This document shows positions 35,710-44,400 of a DNA stretch of 64,000 bases, piece after piece. A program made the translations under genes and the position numbers. The stretch lies in NCBI GenBank assembly GCA_050010115.1, contig JBEKLQ010000006.1, forward strand, positions 1-64,000, given 5' to 3'. The first letter of the stretch is position 1. The number at the start of each line of letters is the position of its first letter. This stretch comes from JAKACA01 sp050010115. Its GTDB lineage: Bacteria; Actinomycetota; Acidimicrobiia; Acidimicrobiales; Bog-793. A model generated the notes under the pieces. The model was not told the origin of the DNA. It saw nothing but the letters and a program-made list of their open reading frames with translations, and searched no databases.

Positions 35710-36318
35710 ATGCCTCGATCGGATCGGAGAGCAGGGCGCAGGTCGGAGCTGCTGGCGGCCGCGCTGAACGTCATCCGGCGAGACGGCGCCTCGGTGTCCA
35801 TGGAGGCCATGGCCGCCGAGGCCGGCATCACCAAGCCGATCCTCTACCGTCACTTCGGCGACCGGGACGGGTTGCTGGGGGCGGTGGCGGACCGTTTTGC
35901 CCACGAGCTGGTCGGCCGGCTCTCACAGGAGTTGGCGCTCCCGGGACCGCCTCGCGAGCGCATCGCCGCCGCCGTCCGCTGCTACGTCGAGTTCATCGAG
36001 GACGACCCAGCGCTGTACGGGTTCTTGACCCAGTGGGCTCCCCTGTCGAGCACGGCAGTGGCCGGCGTGGTCGACAGTGTGGCCGCCGTGCTCACCGCAA
36101 CAATCGCCGAGCGGCTGGCGGAAGCCGGTCTGGACGCTCGGCCGGCCGAGACATGGGCCTACGGTGTGGTCGGAATGGTGCATCTCGCAGGGTCGCGTGC
36201 GGTGTCGCTCACCGAACAGTCGCGTGATGTCGTCGTGGCAGACCTAATCGATCTCGTGGCCGACGGCGTGCTCGGCTCAGCGGTGGCCGCCGGTGTACCT
36301 GATGCGGCGGGGCGATGA
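35710..36318 (+). CDS. TetR-family transcriptional regulator
   Basis: About 202 residues. The N-terminal helix-turn-helix region is VSMEAMAAEAGITKPILYRH followed by FGDRDGLLGAVADR, typical of TetR. The C-terminal ligand domain ends in a helical segment with RAVSLTEQSRDVVVADLIDL. ATG 35710 is preferred; TTG 35701 is a weaker option. It overlaps fdhD downstream (ATGA) and is divergent from the diiron oxygenase, with likely operators in the 90-base gap. Confidence 0.9.
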   Translation: MPRSDRRAGRRSELLAAALNVIRRDGASVSMEAMAAEAGITKPILYRHFGDRDGLLGAVADRFAHELVGRLSQELALPGPPRERIAAAVRCYVEFIEDDPALYGFLTQWAPLSSTAVAGVVDSVAAVLTATIAERLAEAGLDARPAETWAYGVVGMVHLAGSRAVSLTEQSRDVVVADLIDLVADGVLGSAVAAGVPDAAGR

Positions 36319-37136
36319 CGGCCTCGCGCCTCGTCTGGGAGCAGGCTGATGGCGCGCTCGTGCGGCGCCCGGACGAGCTGGCGGTCGAGGAGCCACTCGA
36401 GCTCCGGCTCTCCACCGAGTCGGAACCTCGCATCCTGAGTATCACCATGCGGACACCGGGTCACGACTTCGAGCTCGCCGCCGGGTGGCTGTTGGCCGAA
36501 GGCGTCATCGACGGGCCCGAAGCGATCCGGTCGATCCGTTACTGCACCGACCCCGACGTCGACGGGGCCCAGCGCTACAACATCATCACTGTCGACCTTC
36601 ACACCGAGGGCGCCAGGGTCGTCGAGCGGCTCATGCCCACCTCGGCATCGTGCGGGATCTGCGGCTCGGCCTCGATCGACGCCCTACGCCTACTCGGGCA
36701 CCCTCCGATCGAGAGCGAGGCGTCCCTGCGCTGGCCGACGTTGCTGGGCCTGCCGGCGACGTTGTCATCGGTACAGAAGGACTTCCGGTCCACCGGGGGT
36801 CTGCATGCTGCCGGGCTGTTCAGTTTCGAAGGCGAGCTGCTGGCAGCACGGGAGGACATCGGTCGGCACAACGCCGTCGACAAGGTGATCGGCTGGGCGC
36901 TGCTGGAACGGCGGTTCCCGCTCACCGGCGCGGTCCTGCTCGTGAGCGGTCGGACCTCCTTCGAGATCGTTCAGAAGGCGCTCCGGGCGGGCATCGGCGT
37001 CGTAGCCGCCGTCTCGGCGGCCAGCAACCTCGCCGCCACGCTGGCAGAAGAGGAGGGGATCACGTTGGTTGGCTTCCTGCGGGACGCACGCTGCACGATC
37101 TACTCCCACCCTGAGCGCATCGAGGTCGCCGGCTGA
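36315..37136 (+). CDS. fdhD: Formate dehydrogenase sulfurtransferase FdhD
   Basis: A 273-residue FdhD, which transfers sulfur to the molybdenum cofactor of formate dehydrogenases and is needed for their activity. The catalytic loop SASCGICGSAS (about residues 110-120) has both cysteines, and GLHAAGLFSFEGELLAARED with IGRHNAVDK follows. The start overlaps the tetR stop. No formate dehydrogenase is in the window, but formate-THF ligase is, so formate probably enters or leaves the C1 pool here. Confidence 0.95.
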   Translation: MTASRLVWEQADGALVRRPDELAVEEPLELRLSTESEPRILSITMRTPGHDFELAAGWLLAEGVIDGPEAIRSIRYCTDPDVDGAQRYNIITVDLHTEGARVVERLMPTSASCGICGSASIDALRLLGHPPIESEASLRWPTLLGLPATLSSVQKDFRSTGGLHAAGLFSFEGELLAAREDIGRHNAVDKVIGWALLERRFPLTGAVLLVSGRTSFEIVQKALRAGIGVVAAVSAASNLAATLAEEEGITLVGFLRDARCTIYSHPERIEVAG

Positions 37137-37142
37137 GGCGGC

Positions 37143-37973
37143 TCAGGTCTCGACGATCGAGCGTGTGATGGCGATCGCGGCCACGAAACTCCGATAGATC
37201 CCGATCGGGTCATCTCCACCGATCTCGACGGTGCGGTCCCCCGTGCGGGTGACCCCGCCGATCCAGGTCGCCATCTCCGCCATGTCGGCCGTCAGCCAGT
37301 CGACTTGAAGGCGCGCCGGGAGCTCGATCGGCGGTGGCCCTAGCTCACCTCGCGCCACAGCCTCGACGGCCTGCTGCGCCCCGGCGTAGATCGCCCGGCA
37401 GGCAGCCGCCGGGTGCAAGCTGTCGGCCGACCAGCGTGTGATCGCCTCCTTGACGGTGACTGCCTGGGTGTCGGGCAGCACGGCGGAGGTCTCGGCGATG
37501 GTCACCTGGTCGCCGGTCACGAGCGCGACGGGCACCCCGTGACCGAGGGCCACAAGGGAGTTGATGCCGGCCTCCCCGACAACGGTGCCGTTCAACCGGA
37601 CGGCCGACACAGCCCTCGGGTTGTAGGTGTGCGAGAGCACTCCGTTCGATCCCATCGACCCGTGGTACGACACGAAGAACACGGCGTCGAAGGAGGAGTC
37701 CAGCCCTTGCATCATGTACAGCGGCTTGTGGCGGCCCGAGATGTACCGCGCCTCCGCTGCGAGCTCTCCGGGTGGGAGGTTCGCCATGACACCGTGCGAG
37801 TCGTTCACCACGACGCTCGTGGCGCCGCCGGCCACGGCACCGGAGATCGCCGCGTTCACCTCGTCGAGCAAGAGGCGCCGGCCGATCTCGTACTCCGGCC
37901 CGGGACCCCGGCACTGCGCCCAGTCGACGATCCCGGCCGTCCCCTCCATGTCGCTCGAAACGAAGATGTGCAT
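37143..37973 (-). CDS. M55-family D-aminopeptidase (DppA-like)
   Basis: A 276-residue M55 peptidase. Metal and active-site segments are SSDMEGTAGI near the N-terminus, VVNDSHGVMAN, VSYHGSMGSNG, LSHTYNP and VVGEAGINSLVA. DppA-type enzymes cleave D-amino-acid peptides and form decamers. The start lies 7 bases after the stop of the PIG-L gene on the same strand, so they are probably cotranscribed. The peptide-type ABC transporter at 45-51 kb is a separate locus. Confidence 0.9.
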   Translation of the reverse strand: MHIFVSSDMEGTAGIVDWAQCRGPGPEYEIGRRLLLDEVNAAISGAVAGGATSVVVNDSHGVMANLPPGELAAEARYISGRHKPLYMMQGLDSSFDAVFFVSYHGSMGSNGVLSHTYNPRAVSAVRLNGTVVGEAGINSLVALGHGVPVALVTGDQVTIAETSAVLPDTQAVTVKEAITRWSADSLHPAAACRAIYAGAQQAVEAVARGELGPPPIELPARLQVDWLTADMAEMATWIGGVTRTGDRTVEIGGDDPIGIYRSFVAAIAITRSIVET

Positions 37974-37979
37974 GGATGC

Positions 37980-38822
37980 TCAGCGAAGCCCGGCGAACAG
38001 GTCGTCTTCGGGCGTTGCGTGTCCGGTGGTGTCACGAGCCCGCACGTAGGCCTCCGTCGAGAACACCTGCTTGAACAACTCCAGCCCGAGGTCGAGGAAG
38101 AAACTGTTGTCTGTCTGACTGCCGTGAGCCTCGAGGGCGCGGAACTTCGTCTCGGCGTAGGCCGTGCAGTCGATGTACGCCGCGATCAGCTCGTCCGGCG
38201 TTCCGAAGTCGAGCGCGTCGGTGGCTTCTCGAGGTGGCTCGACGCCGGCGCTGAGCAACGCCTCCGCGAAACCCGTCATCGCGGACAGCGGGATCACCGG
38301 GTAGTACAGCTTCCGCGGGATGCCGGTCTCCGAGACCGCGGCGACGGTGACGCGGTTCGCCTGGATGTGGTCGGGGTGCCCGTAGAAGCCGTTCTCGTCA
38401 TAGGTCAGCACCACGTCGGGCCGGTACTTCTCCATGAGCGACACCAGGCGCTCGGCGGCTTCGGTCACCGGTGTGTTCCAGAACGCGTGCGGCGCGTCAT
38501 TCTGGGGCCAGCCCATCATCCCGGAGTCGTGATAGCCGAGCAGCTCGAGATCGCTCACCCCGAGCAACTCGCAGCTGCGCTCCAGCTCTGCGCGGCGGTG
38601 CTGCTTCACCAGTTCCTCGTCGTGGCCGGGATCGCCTGGGGCAGCACCATTGGGGGCATTGCCGAGCTCACCGTCAGTGCAGGTCACGACGATGGTGCGG
38701 ATGCCTTCGGCGGCGTAGCGGGCGAGCGCGCCGCCGGTGGAGGTGGCTTCGTCGTCAGGATGAGCGTGCACGGCCATCAGCGTCAACCGGTGCCCGTCCG
38801 CTGCAACCGGGTTCGGGGTCAT
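37980..38822 (-). CDS. PIG-L deacetylase, mycothiol conjugate amidase/MshB-like
   Basis: A 280-residue zinc-dependent deacetylase. AHPDDE (residues 20-25) and YDENGFYGHPDHIQAN provide the zinc and catalytic residues and are close to MshB/Mca in mycothiol biosynthesis and detoxification. Which of the two activities applies is not decided by sequence. ATG 38822 lies 6 bases after TAGATT read on the minus strand, a leaderless arrangement. It is divergent from the APH-like gene and precedes the M55 peptidase. Confidence 0.88.
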   Translation of the reverse strand: MTPNPVAADGHRLTLMAVHAHPDDEATSTGGALARYAAEGIRTIVVTCTDGELGNAPNGAAPGDPGHDEELVKQHRRAELERSCELLGVSDLELLGYHDSGMMGWPQNDAPHAFWNTPVTEAAERLVSLMEKYRPDVVLTYDENGFYGHPDHIQANRVTVAAVSETGIPRKLYYPVIPLSAMTGFAEALLSAGVEPPREATDALDFGTPDELIAAYIDCTAYAETKFRALEAHGSQTDNSFFLDLGLELFKQVFSTEAYVRARDTTGHATPEDDLFAGLR

Positions 38823-38828
38823 CGTCCG

Positions 38829-38834
38829 AATCTA
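38829..38834 (-). promoter_or_regulatory. Candidate -10 box, leaderless PIG-L transcript
   Basis: TAGATT on the minus strand, 6 bases before the start codon. It forms a divergent pair with the TAGCGT box of the neighbouring kinase gene 34 bases away. Confidence 0.5.
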
Positions 38835-38868
38835 GACGGGCCCCTGCCGCCCGCGGCGGGTTGATCGG

Positions 38869-38874
38869 TAGCGT
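38869..38874 (+). promoter_or_regulatory. Candidate -10 box, leaderless APH-like kinase transcript
   Basis: TAGCGT, 6 bases before the GTG start of the kinase gene. No Shine-Dalgarno sequence is visible. Confidence 0.45.
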
Positions 38875-38880
38875 CCGGGT

Positions 38881-39867
38881 GTGGCCACCCAACTGGATCT
38901 TCCCGAGCAGTTCCGACGCCGGATCATCTCGGCTGGCGGGCGCGAGTGGGCTCGGTGGCTGGACGGGCTGCCCGAGGTGGTCGCCACGCTGGCGGATCGG
39001 TGGGGCCTCAGCTTGGGCGAGACGTTCCCGTTGTCCTACAACTACGTCGTCGCTGCGGAGCGGGAAGACGGTGTCGCCCTCGTGCTGAAGATCGGGCCTC
39101 CGGTTCCGACCGGCGGCGAGGGCACCGCCCGCGAAGCGCGCGCGCTCCGGCTGGCCGGCCCTTCAGCGGCGCGAGTAGTTGATGAGGACTCCGATGCCGG
39201 TGCGATCCTGCTGGTGCGCTCGATACCGGGGACTCCTCTCGCTGCCGCCTGGGAAGAGGACGACGACGCGGCCACCGAGATCCTCGGCTCGGCGATGCTC
39301 GACTTCTGGCAGCCTACCGACCCGACTTGCGGGTTGCCGCCGCTGGGTGAGCTGGAGGACGCCTTCGAGCAGTTCGACCGCGGGCCGTATGGCTCGGCAG
39401 CCGCCTCGAAAGACCTGGTGGGTCAGCTCGCCGATATCGCCAGCGGCGTCCGCGACTTGCGCTACGCCTCGGTGACAGCGCGCAGGGTGTTCCAGGAGCT
39501 GCTCGCCGACCGGGCACCGAACGTGTTGCTGCACGGCGACCTCCACCACGACAACGTGCTGGCTGACGAAGGGAGGGGGTGGGTGGTGATCGACCCGAAG
39601 GGTTACTTCGGGGACGCGGGGTACGACACCGCCGCGATGCTCTACAACCCGATGCCCGGTTTCAGCGCCGTCTCAGACCCTGATGCGATCCTTCGCCGCC
39701 GGCTTGCGGTGATGTCACACGTGACCGGCATCGACCGTGAGCGGCTGGCTGCTTGGGGCTACGTGAAGGCCGTTTTGTCCATGTTGTGGACGCTCGAGGA
39801 AGGCGGCCAACTCGATGGCAGCGACGCGCGGATGCGGGTGATCGGTTCGCTGCGCGAGCTGATCTGA
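38881..39867 (+). CDS. Aminoglycoside phosphotransferase-like kinase (APH(6)/hydroxyurea type)
   Basis: A 328-residue kinase with the streptomycin 6-kinase layout. The catalytic loop is LLHGDLHHDNVL and the metal site is VVIDPKGYFGDAGYD; the ATP-binding lysine is in ALVLKIG. APH(6)-type enzymes phosphorylate streptomycin, but many chromosomal members have unknown natural substrates, so resistance should not be assumed. GTG start with a TAGCGT box 6 bases upstream. Its last codons overlap the start of a 23-bp tandem repeat. Confidence 0.85.
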   Translation: MATQLDLPEQFRRRIISAGGREWARWLDGLPEVVATLADRWGLSLGETFPLSYNYVVAAEREDGVALVLKIGPPVPTGGEGTAREARALRLAGPSAARVVDEDSDAGAILLVRSIPGTPLAAAWEEDDDAATEILGSAMLDFWQPTDPTCGLPPLGELEDAFEQFDRGPYGSAAASKDLVGQLADIASGVRDLRYASVTARRVFQELLADRAPNVLLHGDLHHDNVLADEGRGWVVIDPKGYFGDAGYDTAAMLYNPMPGFSAVSDPDAILRRRLAVMSHVTGIDRERLAAWGYVKAVLSMLWTLEEGGQLDGSDARMRVIGSLRELI

Positions 39868-39939
39868 TCGCTCGGCCTCCGCCGGTCTGATCGCTCGGCC
39901 TCCGCCGGTCTGATCGCTCGGCCTCCGCCGGTCTGATCG
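39864..39939 (+). repeat. 23-bp tandem repeat, 3.3 copies
   Basis: Perfect units at 39864-39886, 39887-39909 and 39910-39932, followed by seven bases of a fourth. It begins within the last codon and stop of the kinase gene and continues into the intergenic space before tetR. There are no spacers, so it is not CRISPR. Confidence 0.95.
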
Positions 39940-39975
39940 TGGGGTGTTCGAATTTCGAGAATTGTTAGTAAGCGA

Positions 39976-39981
39976 TAAGTT
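39976..39981 (+). promoter_or_regulatory. Candidate -10 box, leaderless tetR transcript
   Basis: TAAGTT, 6 bases before the tetR ATG. The AT-rich run just upstream (AATTTCGAGAATTGTTAGTAAG) probably holds the operator; AATTT-CGAG-AATT is an imperfect palindrome. Confidence 0.5.
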
Positions 39982-39987
39982 AGGTCG

Positions 39988-40551
39988 ATGCCCGCTGATC
40001 CACTCCCGCCTCGATCGAGCAATCGCCGGCGATCGCCTCGCCAATCAGCTGCCGACCGGCAGGACGCCATCCTCGAGGTGGCGATGACGGAGTTCGCCGC
40101 TCGGGGTCTGGCGGGTGGCAGCGTGGCGACGATCGCCGCCCAGGTGGGCGTGTCGCAGTCTTATGTCTTCCAGCTGTTCGGCACGAAGCGGCGGTTGTTC
40201 CTCGTCACGGTGGGGCGAGGGTTTCGTCGATTCAGGCAGCAGCTGGCCGAGACGATCGAACCAGGCGACGTCGGCAACCTGAAGGCGATGTTCCAGGCTT
40301 GGAAGGCGCTGGCGGTCGAGGGGGTGCTCTTGCCGCTCCAGGTGCAGGCCTGCGCAGCGTCGTGCTCCGACGAAGACGTCCGGGCCGAGGTGCAAATCAT
40401 GTTCGCTGGCCTCTGGCGCTTCGTGGAGGACAACGTCCTTGCGGGGCCCGAGGACGTGGAGGAGTTCTTCGCCCAGGGGATGCTCGTCAACGTGCTGGCC
40501 GCCGTGAATTCTCCGGGCGACGCGCCTCCGAAGCCCAAGCGAGCGAAGTAG
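39988..40551 (+). CDS. TetR-family transcriptional regulator
   Basis: A 187-residue regulator with an N-terminal basic stretch then the TetR helix-turn-helix (GGSVATIAAQVGVSQSYVFQ and LFGTKRRLFLVTVGRGF). The ligand domain resembles that of regulators of efflux or stress genes; the ligand is unknown. No partner gene is next to it on the same strand: the next gene (Grx-TrxR fusion) is convergent. A box 6 bases before the ATG suggests leaderless, self-controlled expression. Confidence 0.88.
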   Translation: MPADPLPPRSSNRRRSPRQSAADRQDAILEVAMTEFAARGLAGGSVATIAAQVGVSQSYVFQLFGTKRRLFLVTVGRGFRRFRQQLAETIEPGDVGNLKAMFQAWKALAVEGVLLPLQVQACAASCSDEDVRAEVQIMFAGLWRFVEDNVLAGPEDVEEFFAQGMLVNVLAAVNSPGDAPPKPKRAK

Positions 40552-40565
40552 CCGCCCCGCGCCGC

Positions 40566-41801
40566 TCACACAATCGTCATCGCCGGCCCGGCCGCCTCCA
40601 CGAGCGGCATACCCCCGGCGAGCGGCTCGAGGTACCGGCGGATGGCGATCGCTGCTGCGGCGCCCTCGCCGGCGGCTGACGCCGCTTGCTTAGTGCTCCC
40701 CGCCCGGCAGTCGCCCGCCGCGAAGATGCCGGGGACGCTCGTCTGCAGGCCGGCGTCGGTGATGATGAAGCCCTGGGCGTCCAGCTCGATGAGACCTTGC
40801 ACGAGCTCGGTGTTCGGCGAGAGCCCGATGAACACGAACATGCCACCAGGGTGGAGCTCCCGGCGCTCGCCCGTGTGCGTGTCCTCCATGACCACGGTCT
40901 GGAGGTGGCCCTCGCCGAGCAGCTCGACGGTCACGACGTCGGTGAGCACGTCCATGTCAGGGTGCTCGGCGATCTTCTCCACCACGACCTTGGAGGCCGT
41001 CAGCTCCGGGTCGCGCGTGGCGATCGTGACATGGCTGGCGAATCTCGTCAGGAACAGGCCTTCCTCACCTGCTGAGTTGCCTCCGCCTACGACGAGCACG
41101 TCCTGCCCGCGGTAGAAGGCGCCGTCGCAGGTGGCACAGAAGTGAACACCGGCACCGATGAAGTCCTCCTCGCCGGGGACGCCCAGCCGGCGGTAGGTCG
41201 AACCGAGCGACGCCAACAAGGCGTAGGACCCGTACTCCGAGCCGTCCGCGGTGACGACGCGCCGGTAGTTGCCGTCCATCGTGATGCCGGTCGCCTCCGA
41301 CGCGCCCAGGATCTCGACGCCGAACCGCTCGGCCTGCTTCCGCAGGCGGTCGGCGAACTCCGACCCCGTCACGCCTTCCGGGAAGCCGGGGAAGTTGTCG
41401 AGGCGCTCCGTGATCCCGGCTTGGCCGCCGACGCCACCGCGTTCGATGACGAGCGTGTCGAGCCCTTCCCTGGCGGCGTACAGCGCTGCAGTGAGGCCGG
41501 CCGGGCCACTCCCGATGACGATGAGGTCGTAGAACGAGCGTGACGCCATCGTCGGGATTCCGAGCTTCTGGGCGAGATCGGAGTTCGACGGCTCGACCAG
41601 CGTCGACCCGTCGGGCCACAGGATGACCGGGATAATCCGTTTCCCGTCGTTCACCTGCTCCACGTAGGCCAGGCCCGCCTCGTCCACGTCGACGTCGACG
41701 AACTGGTAGTGGACTCGTTGCTCGCCGAAGAACTGCTTGGCCCGCTTGCAGTCGCCGCACCACTGGGTGCCGTACACGGTGATGTGAGGGTCGTCAGCCA
41801 T
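40566..41801 (-). CDS. Glutaredoxin-thioredoxin reductase fusion
   Basis: A 411-residue fusion. Residues 1-80 are a glutaredoxin/mycoredoxin-like domain with CGDC (Cys15, Cys18). Residues from about 90 form a thioredoxin reductase with FAD motif IVIGSGPAGLTAALYAAREG, redox pair CATC (Cys222, Cys225), NAD(P) motif VVGGGNSAGEEG and C-terminal FAD site FAAGDCRAGSTKQAASAAGEG. The fused glutaredoxin could be the reductase's own substrate and serve as a mycothiol- or thiol-disulfide reductant. It lies alone on the minus strand between tetR and a membrane protein. Confidence 0.9.
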   Translation of the reverse strand: MADDPHITVYGTQWCGDCKRAKQFFGEQRVHYQFVDVDVDEAGLAYVEQVNDGKRIIPVILWPDGSTLVEPSNSDLAQKLGIPTMASRSFYDLIVIGSGPAGLTAALYAAREGLDTLVIERGGVGGQAGITERLDNFPGFPEGVTGSEFADRLRKQAERFGVEILGASEATGITMDGNYRRVVTADGSEYGSYALLASLGSTYRRLGVPGEEDFIGAGVHFCATCDGAFYRGQDVLVVGGGNSAGEEGLFLTRFASHVTIATRDPELTASKVVVEKIAEHPDMDVLTDVVTVELLGEGHLQTVVMEDTHTGERRELHPGGMFVFIGLSPNTELVQGLIELDAQGFIITDAGLQTSVPGIFAAGDCRAGSTKQAASAAGEGAAAAIAIRRYLEPLAGGMPLVEAAGPAMTIV

Positions 41802-41890
41802 GCAGGGATTGTGGCATCACCTCGCCGATCAATTCACGGCGAGCGGGAGCGAGGACCGGACGCGCAGCCGGCAGGTGCCAAGCTTGCGGC

Positions 41891-43096
41891 GTGGGACCGC
41901 TCCGCATCGCCCTCGGGCTCACCCTCGTCCTGGTCACCGGGGCGAGCATGGTGTCGACGCTCGTCATGCCGCGGGGCAACTCGCACTTTCAGTTGATCGG
42001 CGCTTTGACCTCCCGCTCGGTGCGTTTCGTGGTCGTGATGATCTCGAGGCCGTTCAAGGACTTCGAGCACAAGGACTCCCTCCTCGCCACGATCGGCCCG
42101 CTGATCCTGTTGACGCAACTGGCGGTGTTCCTCGGACTGTTTCTGATCGGGTATTCGCTGGCGGTGTGGCCCTATGCCGGACCGTACGTGGTGGCGCTGC
42201 GCGAGGCCGGATCGTCGCTCTTCACGATCGGCCTCGCCCATGTGGGTGGCCCGACGAACGACATCCTCACGGTCATGGCCGCTGCCACCGGCGCCGTCGC
42301 CATCGCCCTCCAGATCGGGTACCTGCCGGCGATCTACCAGGCGTTCAACCGCCGCGAGGCACTCGTGACGTTGATGGAGGCTCGTGCCGGTCTTCCCGCC
42401 TGGGGTCCCGAGCTGCTCGCCCGGCACCAGCTGATCCAGACGATCGACGCCCTGCCGCAGCTCTACCGGGATTGGGAGCTCTGGTCTGCGGAGGTTGCCG
42501 AGAGCCACACGAGTTACCCGGTGCTGCTGTACTTTCGCTCGCCCGAGCCCTGGTACTCGTGGGTGCTGGCGTTGCTGGCCGTGCTGGACTCCTGCGCGAT
42601 GCAGCTGTCCCTCTGCCCGGAAGCTGCGCCGAGCGAAGCGCGGATGTGCCTGCGGATGGGTTTCACTGCGCTCCGGCGGATCGCCGCCACGCTCCGATGG
42701 TCGTTCGACGCCGACCCGCTGCCGGATACGCCCTTGCAGCTCAGCTTCGAGGAGTTCGAGTACGCCGTCGATGTGTTGGCGACGACGGGCTTCGTGACCG
42801 AGCGAACGCCGGCCGAGGCGTGGCCGCACTTCCAAGGGTGGCGGGTCAACTACGAGTCGATCGCCTACCGGCTCGCCGATCGTGTGGTCGCTCCCCGGGC
42901 GCCGTGGTCGGGCGAGCGCCGCCACCTCTCCGAGACCCTCACCATGCCTGCGCGTCCGCCCCATCGCTCGCCGGAGGGCCGCCTCAGCGACCAGACGCGG
43001 TTCCGGCCGGGCACGGCCCCGGGCGGGACCCCCGGGACCTCCGGGGCCGCCGGGACCGCCGGGTCCGCCGGGTCCGCCGGGAACGCCCCCGAATGA
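41891..43096 (+). CDS. Integral membrane protein with channel-like N-terminal region
   Basis: A 401-residue protein not assigned to a family. The N-terminal part has about four membrane helices. One segment, AGSSLFTIGLAHVGG, followed by another helix, resembles the pore helix of a two-helix ion channel, but the potassium filter TVGYG is absent. A soluble C-terminal domain of about 200 residues with WELWSAEVAESH and SPEPWYSWVLALLAVLDSCA follows, then a Gly/Ala/Ser/Pro-rich tail (GTSGAAGTAGSAGSAG) encoded by GC-rich repeats. A GTG start is used. Its stop overlaps the aroA start (ATGA). Confidence 0.65.
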   Translation: MGPLRIALGLTLVLVTGASMVSTLVMPRGNSHFQLIGALTSRSVRFVVVMISRPFKDFEHKDSLLATIGPLILLTQLAVFLGLFLIGYSLAVWPYAGPYVVALREAGSSLFTIGLAHVGGPTNDILTVMAAATGAVAIALQIGYLPAIYQAFNRREALVTLMEARAGLPAWGPELLARHQLIQTIDALPQLYRDWELWSAEVAESHTSYPVLLYFRSPEPWYSWVLALLAVLDSCAMQLSLCPEAAPSEARMCLRMGFTALRRIAATLRWSFDADPLPDTPLQLSFEEFEYAVDVLATTGFVTERTPAEAWPHFQGWRVNYESIAYRLADRVVAPRAPWSGERRHLSETLTMPARPPHRSPEGRLSDQTRFRPGTAPGGTPGTSGAAGTAGSAGSAGNAPE

Positions 43097-44400
43097 CGAC
43101 GACCGGCGTCATGGGCCTCGACGCGGTCGAGATCGTGCCTGCAGGCCCGCTCTCGGGCGTGCTGGCGGCTCCATCGAGCAAGAGCGTGACGAATCGCCTG
43201 CTCGTGATCGCCGCGCTCGCCGAGGGCACGAGCCGGCTCGGCAGCGTGCTGCGGAGCGACGACACGGCCGTCATGATGGCTGGTCTGGCGGCATTCGGAG
43301 CCGGGGTCCGGGACATCGGCGACGATCGCATCGAAGTCGCCGGCACCGCAGGCCACCTCAGCACGCCCGATGATGTCGTCTCGGCCGGGCTCTCGGGGAC
43401 GACGCTTCGGTGGCTGGCGGCCGTGGCGCTGCTGGCGCCCGGACCGGTCGTCCTCGATGGTGCGGGGCCGCTTCGCCAACGGCCGATCCTCCCGCTGCTG
43501 CAGGCGCTCGAGAGCCTCGGGGCCACCATCGAGACCGATGGCGGCCGGCCGCCGCTGCGCATCTCGTCGGGCGGCCTGCCCGGCGGCAGGATCCGGGTCG
43601 ATGCGGCTGAGAGCTCGCAATTCGCCACGAGCCTGCTGCTGGTCGCGCCCTACGCCGAGCACGACCTCGAGCTCGAGGTCGTCAACCTGGGGGCGGCCGG
43701 GTACGTGGATCTCACCGTGGAGGCGATGAGCCGGTGGGGTGCGGCGGTCGCTGCCCCAGACGACGCCCACTTTGTCGTGACAGCAGGACGCCACTATCGC
43801 GCCCGCGACGAGATCGTCGAGTACGACGCCAGCGCGGCTGCCCATCTGTTCGCGCTCGCCATGGCGACAGGCGGCAACGTCATGGTGGCAAATGCCGTCG
43901 CCACCCGGCAGCCGGATTCGGGCATCGTGGCGGTCTTCGAGGAGATGGGCGGCGAGGTGAGCGGCAACCCGGGTGGGGGAGTGACCGTGGCTCGGCCCGG
44001 GGAGCTCCGGGGCGTCGACGTGGACGTCGCCCTCATGCCGGATCAAGTGCCGACGTTGGCGGTGCTCGGGGTGCTCGCGTCAGGTACGACGACGCTGAGG
44101 CACGTGTCGGTCTCCCGCGGTCACGAGACCGACCGCGTCACGGCCATCGCCCGCGAGCTCACGAGCCTCGGAGCCAGCCTCGAAGATGACGGCGACGACA
44201 CTCTCGTCGTCCATGGCGGCCACCGGCTGCACGGCGGCGTCGTCGACACCTACGACGACCATCGCATGGCGATGGCGCTGTCGTCGCTCGCCGCCGTCGT
44301 CGCTGGCGTGACGATCCGGGACCCGGGCTGCGTCGCCAAGACCTACCCGCGCTACTGGGAGGACGCAGCCGCCCTCGGCCTTCGGCGAGCCGGCGGGTAG
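43093..44400 (+). CDS. aroA: 3-phosphoshikimate 1-carboxyvinyltransferase (EPSP synthase)
   Basis: A 435-residue EPSP synthase of the shikimate pathway (aromatic amino acids and folates). Family marks are PSSKSVTNRLLVIAALAEG, LSGTTLRWLAAVALLAPG, DAAESSQFATSLLLVAP and the C-terminal YDDHRMAMALS. The length is normal. It is translationally coupled to the membrane protein upstream, an odd partner. The stop codon is followed directly by a 9-bp tandem repeat. Confidence 0.95.
   Translation: MTTTGVMGLDAVEIVPAGPLSGVLAAPSSKSVTNRLLVIAALAEGTSRLGSVLRSDDTAVMMAGLAAFGAGVRDIGDDRIEVAGTAGHLSTPDDVVSAGLSGTTLRWLAAVALLAPGPVVLDGAGPLRQRPILPLLQALESLGATIETDGGRPPLRISSGGLPGGRIRVDAAESSQFATSLLLVAPYAEHDLELEVVNLGAAGYVDLTVEAMSRWGAAVAAPDDAHFVVTAGRHYRARDEIVEYDASAAAHLFALAMATGGNVMVANAVATRQPDSGIVAVFEEMGGEVSGNPGGGVTVARPGELRGVDVDVALMPDQVPTLAVLGVLASGTTTLRHVSVSRGHETDRVTAIARELTSLGASLEDDGDDTLVVHGGHRLHGGVVDTYDDHRMAMALSSLAAVVAGVTIRDPGCVAKTYPRYWEDAAALGLRRAGG

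Noticed and set aside
38881..39867. Streptomycin resistance determinant
   Set aside because: The APH(6)-like fold is common in chromosomal kinases with unknown substrates, and no mobile element or other resistance gene is near.
39864..39939. Possible CRISPR array
   Set aside because: The 23-bp units are directly adjacent without spacers, there are only three copies, and no cas genes are present.
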